A stretch of DNA of 64,000 nt from positions 1 to 64,000 of the forward strand of contig NZ_SRXT01000008.1 in the NCBI RefSeq assembly GCF_004792685.1, read 5' to 3'. Source of the DNA: Sphingomonas gei. GTDB lineage: Bacteria; Pseudomonadota; Alphaproteobacteria; Sphingomonadales; Sphingomonadaceae. Below are positions 1 through 9,335 of the stretch, in pieces (position 1 is the first letter of the stretch; every line of letters starts with the position of its first letter). The translations under genes were made by a program, and so were the position numbers. A model generated the notes under the pieces. It ran no database searches. It was not told where the DNA came from and saw only the letters and a list, made by a program, of their open reading frames with translations.

Positions 1-14
1 CCGAGATCGCCGGC

Positions 15-48
15 CAACATGTCTGGGGGCATGCCCCCAGACATGTTG
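15..48. repeat. 34-bp perfect palindrome
   Basis: The arms read CAACATGTCTGGGGGCA and its exact reverse complement with no spacer, so the 34 bp are fully self-complementary and could extrude as a cruciform or fold as an RNA hairpin. There is no T-run on either side, which argues against a simple intrinsic terminator. It may be a mobile-element end or a protein-binding site; no partner copy was found elsewhere in the window. Confidence 0.75.
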
Positions 49-241
49 CCATCATCTCAACCAACCATCATCAAGGAGCCGGACTCTACCTCTGAGTGGT
101 AACAATCAGGGGCGCACGTCAAACCTTATGACCATCGCTGAGTCACCGAAGTGACATATGGCAAGATATGGGCAGGTTGCGGACTGGCAAGTTCTGGCGA
201 GCGGGCATGGATAGCGGCTGTTCCGGTTGCAACCCAACCTC

Positions 242-441
242 TCAGGGCTTCACGAACCGGACACGCGAACCGGTCGGTTTCGCCCCTCGACGGAGGGGTC
301 GAACACCTCGACTCGTGTGCACATCGGTCTGGTTCGCAAGCAAGGTGCCTTCCGCGTCCAGCAGGAAGCCGGCCGCCTCCACCTCCTCGCACACGGACGC
401 AAGGTCGATCCGATGCAGCGACGGTGCGTCGCTCGTGCCTA
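242..441 (-). pseudogene. C-terminal remnant of a SAM-dependent methyltransferase
   Basis: Reading the minus strand gives LHRIDLASVCEEVEAAGF followed by LLDAEGTLL, which resembles the C-terminal end of class I methyltransferases that close with a VFDPSxxGKTDxF-like segment. Here that segment (EVFDPSVEGR) is only found in a second frame, so a frameshift separates the two halves. No upstream Rossmann core or start codon is present. I infer a decayed tail of a methyltransferase gene; the family assignment rests on recall of the motif, not on a search. Confidence 0.5.
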
Positions 442-476
442 GTTTGGCATCAGTCCCTGAGAATTCAAGTCGCGCT

Positions 477-1223
477 CTAGGTCATAAGTGACCGATAACT
501 TCCGGCCTGACGGCTCCTGGCGAAGCGTCTCAGCGTTTTTTCGATACTGGAAAGGATCGAATCCTTGGTTGTATCACCAGGATGGACAGCCACCCGAACC
601 GTTCGCAGCGGATGCAGCGCCTGACGGGCGAGCGCTGCGAAGGCCAGGGATGACGCCGTCCTCGCAGTCGATCTGCTGGCCCAGGTGATCACCGGCCCGC
701 GTGCCACGACTTCGCCTGTTTGCGGGATCCAGACCTTCATGTGATCCTCGGCAATGCCGAAGCTACTGTCGCGCAAGGCTTCCATCGCCTCCGGCCCATA
801 GAGCCATGCCGGTGCGATGAACCCGGCGCTTTTCCGGCCGATGATATCCTCGACGAGCGCTCGCCCGTCTTCCATTCTGCGTGCCGCCTCGTCGTAGGAG
901 AGGCCGAGAAATTCGCCTTCGCTCGCCGTCATGTATTTGGCCTTCAGGCCCGAGATGCCCTGATGCTCGACGGTGTCCTTGTGATACCAGCCATGAACGA
1001 ACATCTCGATTCCGCTGTCGGACCAGGCCCTGAGGCGGTTGGCAAATGGGGTGCCCGAGCGGATCGGGTGGCGCCCCCAATGATCGGGCACGACGAGCAT
1101 GGCAAACCTGGAACATCGGAGCGTATCCGTCAGCAGTCCGGCGAGCCGGTCGACTTGCCGTTCCGACCCCGGGCTGACATCGTGAATCGATGCAAGGAGT
1201 GCGCGCCTGTCAGAAACTGGCAT
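477..1223 (-). CDS. DUF2334-type polysaccharide deacetylase
   Basis: A 248-residue protein with the N-terminal motif LLASIHDVSP (an Asp that binds metal in the NodB/CE4-like fold) and a HGWYHK motif near residue 78 carrying the paired histidines. This pattern matches the DUF2334 branch of polysaccharide deacetylases, which remove N-acetyl groups from sugar polymers or lipid-linked sugars. No signal peptide is visible, so it is probably cytoplasmic. Its start overlaps the end of the upstream TonB receptor by 14 bp, so it is the last gene of a sigma factor - FecR - receptor - deacetylase unit. The substrate is unknown; the glycosyltransferases a few kb upstream suggest a lipid-linked amino sugar. 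Confidence 0.8.
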   Translation of the reverse strand: MPVSDRRALLASIHDVSPGSERQVDRLAGLLTDTLRCSRFAMLVVPDHWGRHPIRSGTPFANRLRAWSDSGIEMFVHGWYHKDTVEHQGISGLKAKYMTASEGEFLGLSYDEAARRMEDGRALVEDIIGRKSAGFIAPAWLYGPEAMEALRDSSFGIAEDHMKVWIPQTGEVVARGPVITWASRSTARTASSLAFAALARQALHPLRTVRVAVHPGDTTKDSILSSIEKTLRRFARSRQAGSYRSLMT

Positions 1224-3591
1224 TGATCCCGATCCTTACCGTTCTCGGTCGCAGAGGCGTTCGCTGATTCCCTTCGGCTACGGAAAACGGATTGCCGTAG
1301 GAGAAGCGGTTGGCTCGGCTGTCCATCAGGTTTTCGATGTCCAGTGAAAGGCCCCAGCGTCCGAATTCGGCCCGTGCTCCGATAGCCGTGTCGAGATAGT
1401 CCCCCTGCGAAAGATCGAACGGTGCGCGTACACCCAGATACGAGGTGCCGATGTAACCGACCGATCCGTCCAGCGTGATTTTCGTATCCGCGATCCAGGG
1501 CTCGAAACGAGTGGTGAGCCGCCCACCGCTCTCCGCAACATTGGGCAAGTTCCCTTCGACATCGGATTGGAACTCAGGTGTCGGACGATCGAGTCTGCTG
1601 GTCGTGTTGAACGCCGATAGTTGAAAGCTGAGCTCCGGATCGGCCTGCCAGGCAAGATTGACCGAGACATAGTGCACCTGCGCCGAGCCCAGATTTGCGA
1701 CATAAGGGAAGCCGGCACTCGTCACGAGATCGGCTTGTACCCTGCTCCACCTCGAATAGGCATAAGACAGTCCGCCCGACAGCCGCGAACCGGCGTCGGT
1801 GCCGAAGCGCATGCCGATCTCCGACGCGCGGACTTCGTCTGGCTGGAAGCTGGTCACCTCGGCTTTATCGCCGCTCCCCGTCAGCTGCTGCGCCCCAGGC
1901 CTGAATCCTTCCTGATAGCGTAGATATCCAATCATCCCTTTCCAGGGTTTCCAGGACAGAGCAGCGGTCGGCAGAAACCGTGTCAGGGGACGGGTTGGCT
2001 CGACCGAGGCCTTGCCCAACTCGGTATTGATGTCATCGAACCGCAAAAAAAGCGACAGCCTCCCCCCGCCGGTGATCGAGACATTGCGCCAGAGGGGCAT
2101 TGTTGCCTCGCCAAACAAGGCGGCGTCCAGGGTTTCCGATCGAACATTGGAGATCGGCGCGAGCGCATCTTCCGGACCGAGAAACCGATCTATACGATTG
2201 ACGTTATGGGCAATCGAAAAGCCCGACACCCAGTTCGAAATCCAGCTCGTCGACCCCGAGATCCGCGTCTCGTGGGTCAGCAGCCGGACCTCCATGCTCT
2301 CATCAAATAAGGTGGGAATCTGCGCATTGGACGACGTGGCGTCGAACACCGTGTTGATCGAATGATAGGTATAGGAGGTGTTCGACAAGAGCTTGGCGAA
2401 GCCGAGGTCGGCCCGGACGGTTGCGAAACCCAGGCGATAATCATTGTCGAATGGTTGCGCAAAAAAGGATCGACGCGTCAGCGCGGAGGAGAGTGGAGCA
2501 TCGGTATACTGGCCGTCCCTGCTGCCCGTGTCCTGAGAGACGATTCCGGCATCGATGCTCAAACCAGCGTTGAACTCCGCTCGAAAGGTTGCCCGCAGTC
2601 CCGACACGCTCGTGCGATTGACGTCGGACAGGTCCCGTCGAACATCGTCGATATAGCCCGGGCGCAAGATGCGATATCCGACAATTCGCACTGCGGCGCG
2701 TCCCCCAATCGGGATGTTGGCAACTATGGCGCCGTCATTGCCCAACTTGTCGCCGGTCACCGCGATCGCTGCGGTTCCGCTTACCTCGAACGTTCCAGGC
2801 GCAGGGAGGCGTGGCACGATATGGATTACACCGCCCAGCGAACCCGCCCCGTAGAGAGTCCCTTGCGGGCCTTCGACGACTTCGACCTTCTCGATGTCGT
2901 ATAGCGCGAGGTCGGGATCAGGAGCGCTATAGGTGAGTCTGCTTTCTCCGAAATACTGGCTGATAGTCGATTGCAATTGCCCATTGAAGCTGCTGTCGGC
3001 AATTCCCCGGACGAAAATCTTGTTTCGACCCGAACCAAGATTGGTCGAGCCCAGGTTCGGAAGCTCTTGAAGCAAGATCTCACTGCCCCTGCTGCCGAAA
3101 TGAAGGCTTTGCGCCTCATCGAAAGAGGCAGCATGGAATGCGCCAGGATAGTCGGCCAGCGTGACATGCTGTTTGCTTGCCGTGACGATGATCTCTTCGG
3201 ACGGTGTCGGTGGATGGGCAGTGGGCTGCGGCGTAGGGCTTGTCGCGGGCCTCGGCCGGCGGGGAACCTCTTGTTGCGCGCGCCGAGCTGGCTGACGAAG
3301 CAGCCGCACCACACTCCCGCGCGAAATTCGAAAACCGTACCCGGTACCTTGCAGCAGTCGGCGCAACCCTTGGCGGAAGGTAAAGCGTCCCCTCAATCCG
3401 GCAACCCGGACAGACCGTAGTGCCGGATCACTGGTGTCGATGGAAACGCCCGCCTGGGTGGCGAACGATATCAATGCGACGTTCAATGGCCCGGCGGGAA
3501 CATCCAATGAGATTTCCTCGGCAGCGTGCGCCGGGAGGATTACCGCCGCGCACACAATCGGCGCGCTCGCCAAAAGCAATTTGCGGCTCAC
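1210..3591 (-). CDS. TonB-dependent receptor with N-terminal STN signalling domain
   Basis: A 793-residue outer-membrane receptor. Residues 1-23 form a signal peptide ending at AHA. Residues about 27-95 are a secretin/TonB short N-terminal (STN) domain, followed by a Pro-rich linker, a TonB-box-like EEIIVTA segment, the plug domain (EVVEGPQGTLYGAGSLGGVI is the conserved plug end) and a 22-strand barrel ending in a terminal aromatic residue (INASF). STN receptors pass a ligand signal to a FecR protein. The start codon overlaps the fecR-like stop as ATGA, so the two are translationally coupled. The ligand cannot be read from the sequence: it may be a siderophore, a sugar or another large substrate. 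Confidence 0.9.
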   Translation of the reverse strand: MSRKLLLASAPIVCAAVILPAHAAEEISLDVPAGPLNVALISFATQAGVSIDTSDPALRSVRVAGLRGRFTFRQGLRRLLQGTGYGFRISRGSVVRLLRQPARRAQQEVPRRPRPATSPTPQPTAHPPTPSEEIIVTASKQHVTLADYPGAFHAASFDEAQSLHFGSRGSEILLQELPNLGSTNLGSGRNKIFVRGIADSSFNGQLQSTISQYFGESRLTYSAPDPDLALYDIEKVEVVEGPQGTLYGAGSLGGVIHIVPRLPAPGTFEVSGTAAIAVTGDKLGNDGAIVANIPIGGRAAVRIVGYRILRPGYIDDVRRDLSDVNRTSVSGLRATFRAEFNAGLSIDAGIVSQDTGSRDGQYTDAPLSSALTRRSFFAQPFDNDYRLGFATVRADLGFAKLLSNTSYTYHSINTVFDATSSNAQIPTLFDESMEVRLLTHETRISGSTSWISNWVSGFSIAHNVNRIDRFLGPEDALAPISNVRSETLDAALFGEATMPLWRNVSITGGGRLSLFLRFDDINTELGKASVEPTRPLTRFLPTAALSWKPWKGMIGYLRYQEGFRPGAQQLTGSGDKAEVTSFQPDEVRASEIGMRFGTDAGSRLSGGLSYAYSRWSRVQADLVTSAGFPYVANLGSAQVHYVSVNLAWQADPELSFQLSAFNTTSRLDRPTPEFQSDVEGNLPNVAESGGRLTTRFEPWIADTKITLDGSVGYIGTSYLGVRAPFDLSQGDYLDTAIGARAEFGRWGLSLDIENLMDSRANRFSYGNPFSVAEGNQRTPLRPRTVRIGINASF

Positions 3592-4574
3592 CGAGCTTCG
3601 ACGGACCAGTGCGCCCCGTCCGCGACGATTTTCTCGCCGATCAGCTCTTCCAGCCTCGCGCGCAGTGCATCCCGATCTCCATCGATCTGGATCACGCCTG
3701 AAAAGCGCTTGGCGCGCATCGCTCGTGGCAGCTCGAGCGATATGCCGACGGACCTGACCAGATCGTCGGCGACCTGTTCCAACGGCGCCTGATCATAAAC
3801 GAGTTTTCCGTCTGCCCAGCTGCCGATCGATGCTACCGGTCTCTGCGAAATTTGGATCTTCCCACGATTGTTCGCTGCAAGGCTGTCACCGGCGCGAAGA
3901 TTGACGCTCCGGGCCGTGCCTTCAAAGCGCACCGCGCCTTCCGCCACCCCGACGCTGAGTTGCCGATCGGTGCGGACCACGTTGAACACCGTTCCTATAT
4001 CGACCAGGCGCTGCTCACCAGCGACGACGGTGAACGGGTCGGAATCGTCGTGCTTCACGACAAATCGTGCTTCGCCTCGGGCCATCTCCACCGATCTGGT
4101 GTCGTTCTTGTCGAGGACAATCCTGGTGCCACCGTTGAGCAGGATCTCACTCCCGTCCGCAAGTGAAACGGTTCGAGTCTCGCCCGCCGAGGTTTCGATC
4201 GAATAGAGCGCATCCCGGTTAGGCAGCATTTGAACCGCAAAGAGACCGGCCACCGCTATCGAAGCTGCAAGCGCACCCCAGCGCCATGGGGCCCGGCGAA
4301 CCGGTTCGCTGCCACCATCATAAGCACCATCATCCTCGTCATTGCTGAATTCCGGTAGTCGCCCATGTCCATCGCCGCGCGGAAAAGTTGCTCTCTCGAG
4401 CAGGGGCGACATACGCACGTCACCGTCGGCGACGGCTTCATAGACGCCGTTATGAGCGGGATCGGCCTCCAGCCACTCTGCGAATTCGATCCACGCATCC
4501 TCGTCGGCATTCTTGAGCCGAAGGTGCCAGGCTATCGCCTGCTCGAGCATTGCGCGATCAGGAAAAGCTGACAT
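3588..4574 (-). CDS. FecR-family anti-sigma regulator
   Basis: About 328 residues. The N-terminus holds the DUF4880-like sigma-binding segment (IAWHLRLKNADEDAWIEFAEWL), then a single membrane helix near residues 98-118 (WGALAASIAVAGLFAVQML), the periplasmic FecR domain (ETRTVSLADGSEILLNGGT is the hallmark) and a C-terminal STN-like domain that contacts the receptor. I chose this start, not the upstream ATG 36 bp earlier, because AAGGAGG lies 6 bp before it. It overlaps the sigma gene upstream by 17 bp and the receptor downstream by 4 bp, so all three are made together. Confidence 0.88.
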   Translation of the reverse strand: MSAFPDRAMLEQAIAWHLRLKNADEDAWIEFAEWLEADPAHNGVYEAVADGDVRMSPLLERATFPRGDGHGRLPEFSNDEDDGAYDGGSEPVRRAPWRWGALAASIAVAGLFAVQMLPNRDALYSIETSAGETRTVSLADGSEILLNGGTRIVLDKNDTRSVEMARGEARFVVKHDDSDPFTVVAGEQRLVDIGTVFNVVRTDRQLSVGVAEGAVRFEGTARSVNLRAGDSLAANNRGKIQISQRPVASIGSWADGKLVYDQAPLEQVADDLVRSVGISLELPRAMRAKRFSGVIQIDGDRDALRARLEELIGEKIVADGAHWSVEAR

Positions 4575-5145
4575 CGCCGGCCTCCTTGTGCGAGCGTTGC
4601 GGGGTGCCATCCAATTCTTCGCGCAAAAGCAGGAGCTTTCGATAAGCCCGCTGGAGGTGCTTTTCCACCGCGCTCAAGCTGAGATCCAGGCTGGTGGCGA
4701 TAGCCTTTTGCGACAGACCGTCGAGCCGATACATCTTCAGAATCTGCGCAGTCCGTTCCGGCATCGACGCAAGCGCCTCGTTGACCCGCTCGAGTTCGTC
4801 GCGCGCGATTACGCTCTCCTCTGGCGAAGGTGTGGCGTCCTTTTCAAGGTCGGGGCCTACCCGATTGCGCGTCCAGTGATCGTCTCGCACCTGCTGCCGC
4901 CGACGCCCCCGGCGATGGTCGTGCAGGAGGTTGTTCGCCATCTGGTAAAGATATGCCCGCGGGTTGCTAACAGGGCCGGTACGCATGCTGGTCAGTTTCA
5001 CGTACAGGTCCTGCAATAGATCTTCTACTTCGGCAGGGTTACATTGGCGTGCAAGCATGAAGCGCGCCAGATCGGAACGCATTTCGCCGAGTAGTTGTGC
5101 CAGGCCCGTTTCGCCAGTGCTCGAATCTTCGGACCTTTGTGACAT
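4558..5145 (-). CDS. ECF sigma factor, FecI-like
   Basis: About 195 residues with sigma-70 region 2 (PAEVEDLLQDLYVKL and a YLYQMANNLLHDHRR segment) and region 4 (MPERTAQILKMYRLDGLSQK). This is the FecI type, held inactive by the FecR protein encoded next. I prefer the ATG at 5145 because GGGAG sits 4 bp ahead of it; an in-frame ATG 78 bp upstream would add a 26-residue tail outside the family pattern. It opens the four-gene unit ending with the deacetylase and is preceded by a 431-bp gap that must hold its promoter. Confidence 0.87.
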   Translation of the reverse strand: MSQRSEDSSTGETGLAQLLGEMRSDLARFMLARQCNPAEVEDLLQDLYVKLTSMRTGPVSNPRAYLYQMANNLLHDHRRGRRRQQVRDDHWTRNRVGPDLEKDATPSPEESVIARDELERVNEALASMPERTAQILKMYRLDGLSQKAIATSLDLSLSAVEKHLQRAYRKLLLLREELDGTPQRSHKEAGDVSFS

Positions 5146-5576
5146 ACAACTCCCATAAGGGGTGCGCTGCCACCGGGGCAATGCACCAAGCGATGACGTG
5201 AGCTTTTGAACGGCTTCCGGCATCAGGAGGGGCCCTTCCAGGATATGGTGACCGATGTTTCCGACCTTGCCGCGGTACGCGCGCCTTCTATCCGAAGCCT
5301 GAAGCGCGGTTCCGACCAGGCATTGACCGGCCGAACTTCAAGCCTGCCGATCCGGTCGATGCTGCCCATGCCTAGTCCCCTGGCGGTCGATCCGCGTGTC
5401 TGGCGTCAGACGCCGGGGACTGCGCAAAACCGCACATGCAGGGGAGATAATAGTGAAGCCCGGAGGACGGCGTATTGCGACCCCGCGAAGGCGAAACGGG
5501 ACCTATGACCGGTTTGGCGCGTGATAGGACCGACCTGATGGGGTCAGTATCGGTCTGCTCGGCGACTCGGCACGAG
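5146..5576. other. Intergenic region upstream of the sigma factor gene
   Basis: No convincing gene on either strand. It separates the permease gene from the sigma gene, both on the minus strand, so it should carry a terminator for the former and the promoter for the latter. I see only weak inverted repeats (for example GTCTG/CAGAC near 5398) and no clear promoter boxes. Confidence 0.5.
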
Positions 5577-6686
5577 CTATGCGTTTGGCCGACGGAAGTT
5601 TTGGAGAACCCGGCTCGCCCAATGATCGACAAAGCCCTGACCGAAGATCTTCTCGGCCCTGATCAACCCCGCAACGAGCAAACCCCAGGCTACGAGGATG
5701 CCGGCTGCTACCATCTCTGGCTCGCGCGCGTGCCCGTCAACCAGCGGGGTTATCACTTTCAGGCCCAGCACCAGCAAAATCAGCCCCACGAAAATTCCGA
5801 TCGCTCCCGACTGTCGCCTTGGCGGCTTTCCCAAGGCCAGCGCCAGTGACGGCAGGAACAATATGAGCGCTGCCGAGAGACAACGTCCATAGACGGCCGA
5901 ACGACTGGAAGGGGTGCCGTCTGCCCATAGCGATCCGATATCGACCCGCTTGGGAGATCTGTCTCCGGACCCGATTTTCGACACGCCTCCCACGTCATCC
6001 GTGCGGTATTGCAAGCGAACGAAGTCGATCACTCCGGAAGATCGTTCCTGTATGGCCTGTCCGTCGCGCAATTCGATAGCCGCCGCCCCGGAGGGAAGCC
6101 GCCAAAACCGTCCGCGCCTTGCGGTGAAGGTTTTTGCTTCCGTTCGGAGGAACAGTCCGACGAGTTCGCCATTTGCCGCATCGACTTGCTCGAACAGCAA
6201 AACCCTTCCCGATCCAAGATCGATGAACTGACCTGCCTCGAGCCGGTGACCGAATTCACCGCTCTCCATGCGACTACCGATTTCCGTGAGCTTCACTTCG
6301 CCGGCGGGCATCAGCCAGCCTTGGTTCGCTATCGTCAGGATACTGACCATCGTAGCGACGATGAGCGGAGACCGCATCCACCGCAAAGGCGCAATGCCGC
6401 ACGCCTCGATCACGTCCAGCTCTCCGCTAAGAACGAGCTTTCGTACGGTCAAGGCAATTCCCAGGAACAGCCCGACCGGCAAGCCTATGCCCCCATATTC
6501 CGGGACCAAGCCGGTAACAGTGTGCGCGACTATGTATCCGGGGTGCCCCGAAAAGCGGGTGATCTCCAGGAGACGGGGAAGATGCTCGAGGAGCATCAAT
6601 GACATGACGACGGCCAGCACACGGCACATCGTTCCGAGTGTCTGCCTCAGAACATAGCGATCGAGGATAAGGAGGCGAAAGGACAT
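5577..6686 (-). CDS. LptF/LptG-family permease
   Basis: A 369-residue protein matching the YjgP/YjgQ (LptF/LptG) family in length and layout: two or three N-terminal membrane helices (VLRQTLGTMCRVLAVVMSLMLLEHL; a second near 90-125), a periplasmic beta-jellyroll middle (residues about 130-260) and C-terminal helices. In the Lpt system LptF and LptG form a heterodimer with the LptB2 ATPase and pull LPS from the inner membrane. Here only one permease gene is present and no lptA/B/C neighbour, while two glycosyltransferase genes lie directly upstream (7 bp gap). I infer a dedicated exporter subunit for a glycolipid made by this operon; it could instead be a displaced lptG. Confidence 0.8.
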   Translation of the reverse strand: MSFRLLILDRYVLRQTLGTMCRVLAVVMSLMLLEHLPRLLEITRFSGHPGYIVAHTVTGLVPEYGGIGLPVGLFLGIALTVRKLVLSGELDVIEACGIAPLRWMRSPLIVATMVSILTIANQGWLMPAGEVKLTEIGSRMESGEFGHRLEAGQFIDLGSGRVLLFEQVDAANGELVGLFLRTEAKTFTARRGRFWRLPSGAAAIELRDGQAIQERSSGVIDFVRLQYRTDDVGGVSKIGSGDRSPKRVDIGSLWADGTPSSRSAVYGRCLSAALILFLPSLALALGKPPRRQSGAIGIFVGLILLVLGLKVITPLVDGHAREPEMVAAGILVAWGLLVAGLIRAEKIFGQGFVDHWASRVLQNFRRPNA

Positions 6687-6693
6687 TGCTCGC

Positions 6694-7854
6694 TTACGCA
6701 GCCGAGGAGAGTTCGCCCGAGGTCAGGTTTCGGTAGATCGCAAACAGGGCTGCGAAATGATCGTCCATCGCCCGCGCCATGCGGCCGGTCGAGCGCGCGG
6801 TGAAGCGGTCTGGCAGAGCGAGAATCGCGCGCACCAGGTCCGTATGATCCGCCGCACGATAGGACAGCCCCATCTCGCCCTTGGCAAAGTCGGCCGCACC
6901 TCCGCGATCAGGTACGATCACGGGTATGCCGCTAGCGCTTGCCTCCGCTGCAGTCATGCAAAAGGTTTCCGCCTCACAGCCATGGAGGAACGCATCGGCG
7001 CTCGCCAGGACGCTGGCGAATTTCTCCCGATCGCGTTCCGGACGAAACAGCCGGATATGGGGATTCCCGCCGATGGACCGAAGGATGTTTGTACCGTCTC
7101 GTCCTTCGCCAAAGATCGCCAGACCCAGCTGGCGATGCCGACCAGCGATCGTCACCGCTTCGACCAGCATCGGCAAACGCTTTTCCGGCGCAAGTCTGCC
7201 GGCGGCAACGAGCAATGTCGCGTCGGGGCCGAGGCCGCATTGTGCGAGAAGGCATGCGCGCAGGTCTCCATTGCGCTTGCTGGCCGAGAAGCGTTGCGGC
7301 TCGACCCCCATCGGAACCGTCACGACATTGCGGACACCGCCTGCCTTCATCCGCGATGCCAGATCTTCGCTGGCACAGACGACGGCGTCATAAAGTCGAC
7401 CAAGCTGTCGCAAGTGATCCCAGTAGCGCACAAACCGTCGGTCGATCGTCTCACGACTGACCAGGGGTTCCAGCCAACGATAGGCATAAGCGGACAGAGG
7501 ATCGGCGTGCATGATGAGCGCCTTGGGTACCTCCGGCCGCCAATTCGCGACCATGAGGGGGCTTCGCCAGGGCGAGGACGCTTCGACGAAATCCGGCGCC
7601 AACGTGTCGAGCGCGGCGTGGAGCGCTCGCTCATCCTTGAAATACCAGTATTTTCGGTCGAGCGGGAAGCGCGGAGAGGCAATCGTCCGGATGCGGGCGC
7701 GGGGGCCAAGCTCGACAACTGCATCCTCGTCGGCAGGTGCCAGGATGGTGATATCCTGCTGCATCCGTTCTGCGATCGCCAGCTTCTGGCCGACATAGGT
7801 TTTTACGCCGCCGCCTCTGGGAGAATAGAAGGCGCAGACATCGACGATTTTCAT
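6694..7854 (-). CDS. Family 4 glycosyltransferase
   Basis: A 386-residue GT-B glycosyltransferase. The N-terminal half starts with a glycine-rich acceptor loop (YSPRGGGVKTYV, residues 9-20). The C-terminal half has the GT4 hallmarks VAAGRLAPEKRLPMLVEA and a late E-x7-E-type nucleotide-sugar site (ETFCMTAAEASASGIPVI). Such enzymes transfer a sugar from a nucleotide donor at the cytoplasmic face of the inner membrane. It lies 13 bp after the DUF2141 gene and 7 bp before the LptF/G-like permease, so it belongs to the same transcript. Donor and acceptor are not determinable from the sequence. Confidence 0.87.
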   Translation of the reverse strand: MKIVDVCAFYSPRGGGVKTYVGQKLAIAERMQQDITILAPADEDAVVELGPRARIRTIASPRFPLDRKYWYFKDERALHAALDTLAPDFVEASSPWRSPLMVANWRPEVPKALIMHADPLSAYAYRWLEPLVSRETIDRRFVRYWDHLRQLGRLYDAVVCASEDLASRMKAGGVRNVVTVPMGVEPQRFSASKRNGDLRACLLAQCGLGPDATLLVAAGRLAPEKRLPMLVEAVTIAGRHRQLGLAIFGEGRDGTNILRSIGGNPHIRLFRPERDREKFASVLASADAFLHGCEAETFCMTAAEASASGIPVIVPDRGGAADFAKGEMGLSYRAADHTDLVRAILALPDRFTARSTGRMARAMDDHFAALFAIYRNLTSGELSSAA

Positions 7855-7867
7855 CGGCAGGTTCCAC

Positions 7868-8386
7868 TCACCGCAGCGGGCGCATGCCGAGGCCGCGCCG
7901 ATAGTTCATCACGATCTCGATCTGCGTCGGGCCGGAGCGCGCTACCGCGCTCGCAGAGGAAGCGGCAGGTTTGCTCCATCCAAGCCTGGGATTGCCCGCA
8001 AATCCTATTCCATCGACGCGCCAACTGAACTTTCGATTGCTGTCCCGGTCATGCAGCAGGCTCACCGCATAGCTGCCTGCCGAAGGGACCCGGACACAGA
8101 GCTGCACCGGCCCCGAAGCGGAAACCGACTGTTCGACCCTGCGGAAGATCTTGCCAGCTGAAATCAGGACATTGTCATCTTCCAGGAAATCCGAGTTATT
8201 TGCCGGGTACACTTCGAGCTTGAGTTTGCCCGTGCGATCCTTGAGGCCCTCGACGTTGACGAGAAATGAGGGTCCGAGCTCATTGGGACGGCATCTGCCT
8301 TCGGCCGTTCCGAGATCCGGCGTCGACTGGATGGTAGCGGCAACCAGCAGGGGACCGGCCATGAGGCTAAAGGGCAGGCGTTTCAT
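7868..8386 (-). CDS. DUF2141-family exported protein
   Basis: About 172 residues: signal peptide, then one DUF2141 domain with the family features GKLKLEVYP, CVRVPSAGSYAVSLLHDRDSNRKF and GIGFAGNP. The family is a small secreted beta-sandwich of unknown function. I chose the internal ATG because GAGGA precedes it and it gives a proper signal peptide (MKRLPFSLMAGPLLVAAT); it overlaps the end of the upstream membrane-protein gene by 20 bp, showing tight coupling. The context implies a periplasmic accessory of glycolipid synthesis or export, which is an inference. Confidence 0.8.
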   Translation of the reverse strand: MKRLPFSLMAGPLLVAATIQSTPDLGTAEGRCRPNELGPSFLVNVEGLKDRTGKLKLEVYPANNSDFLEDDNVLISAGKIFRRVEQSVSASGPVQLCVRVPSAGSYAVSLLHDRDSNRKFSWRVDGIGFAGNPRLGWSKPAASSASAVARSGPTQIEIVMNYRRGLGMRPLR

Positions 8387-9305
8387 TGCCCGTCCTCTTC
8401 GAAAGCAGGTCTGCAAATGCCAGGCTGATCCCGACAAGCACATGAGCCGCGAGGATTAGTCCTGCCATGAGGACCATCAGCGCCGACACTTCGACTTGGC
8501 CGCCGAGTGCGAGGACGGCGATGCCAGCGAACACGACGTCCTTGTTCGGTACGAAGGGCAGTCGGGAGATCAGAAGGCGAATGGTTGCCAGAACGAGCCA
8601 CCAGGAAAGCGGAACGTCTGGCAGTACAAGATGCCACAGAGCTGCCGAAAGAATGGCCGTCGCAAGAATTCTCGAGAGATGGACCGCGAAGACCATTCTG
8701 AGTTCTTTTCTTTCCAGTGAAAAAATCGACTGGCGAAGCAGCATCACCGCAAGCGAGGTCCCGATCACGAACGCAAGCGACCAACCGATTGCGGCTGCAT
8801 GGTCGTGAAGTGGCATCAGCCTCGCGAAGGGAAACGCCATAGCGAGAAAGGCAAGGGTGGTTACGTTGCCCGCAACCGCCGAGAGCACGGCGACGTCCTT
8901 CACCGCTCCGAACGGAGTGGTCACGAATTTGAGGTTCCGCCGTGCCCAGCCGTAGAAATAGACCTCTCCCAGATAGCCGACCAGCAGTTCGTTGTAGATG
9001 AGCTTGCGGACCAAAGCACCGAAGGCGCCGGCCCCGACTCCCCAAAGACGTTGGAAAATGAACCAATCGCTTGCCGGTCCGATCAGGTAGCTGAGGGCGA
9101 ACAGGCCCCAGAATGTCAGCGAAGTGGGCACCAACCCGAGTGTCTTCGCAAAATCGAGGTCGCGCGCCTGGTAGATCGCTGCGCCGACGACGATCAGCGA
9201 GAGGATCGTACCAAGAACGCCGCCCGGTGCCGGCATCGCCCTGCGATCCTGCGGTTCGAATGCAAACGTTCCCATTGGCGCAAGCGCGAGAGTTTGATCG
9301 GGCAT
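8367..9305 (-). CDS. Multi-pass membrane protein resembling lysylphosphatidylglycerol-synthase membrane domains
   Basis: A 312-residue integral membrane protein with roughly eight hydrophobic helices starting near residue 28 (GVLGTILSLIVVGAAIYQA) and ending near 300. The arrangement, with a NELLVGYLGEVYFYGWARR loop in the first half and a late ISRLPFVPNKD motif, recalls the LPG-synthase/UPF0104 membrane-domain superfamily, but no catalytic aminoacyl-transfer domain is attached. It sits between two glycosyltransferase genes (30 bp after one). A flippase or lipid-handling role for the local glycolipid is plausible but unproven. Confidence 0.65.
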   Translation of the reverse strand: MPDQTLALAPMGTFAFEPQDRRAMPAPGGVLGTILSLIVVGAAIYQARDLDFAKTLGLVPTSLTFWGLFALSYLIGPASDWFIFQRLWGVGAGAFGALVRKLIYNELLVGYLGEVYFYGWARRNLKFVTTPFGAVKDVAVLSAVAGNVTTLAFLAMAFPFARLMPLHDHAAAIGWSLAFVIGTSLAVMLLRQSIFSLERKELRMVFAVHLSRILATAILSAALWHLVLPDVPLSWWLVLATIRLLISRLPFVPNKDVVFAGIAVLALGGQVEVSALMVLMAGLILAAHVLVGISLAFADLLSKRTGNETPAL

Positions 9306-9335
9306 TCCTAGGTCTCGCTCGTTGGTAAGTGCCCG

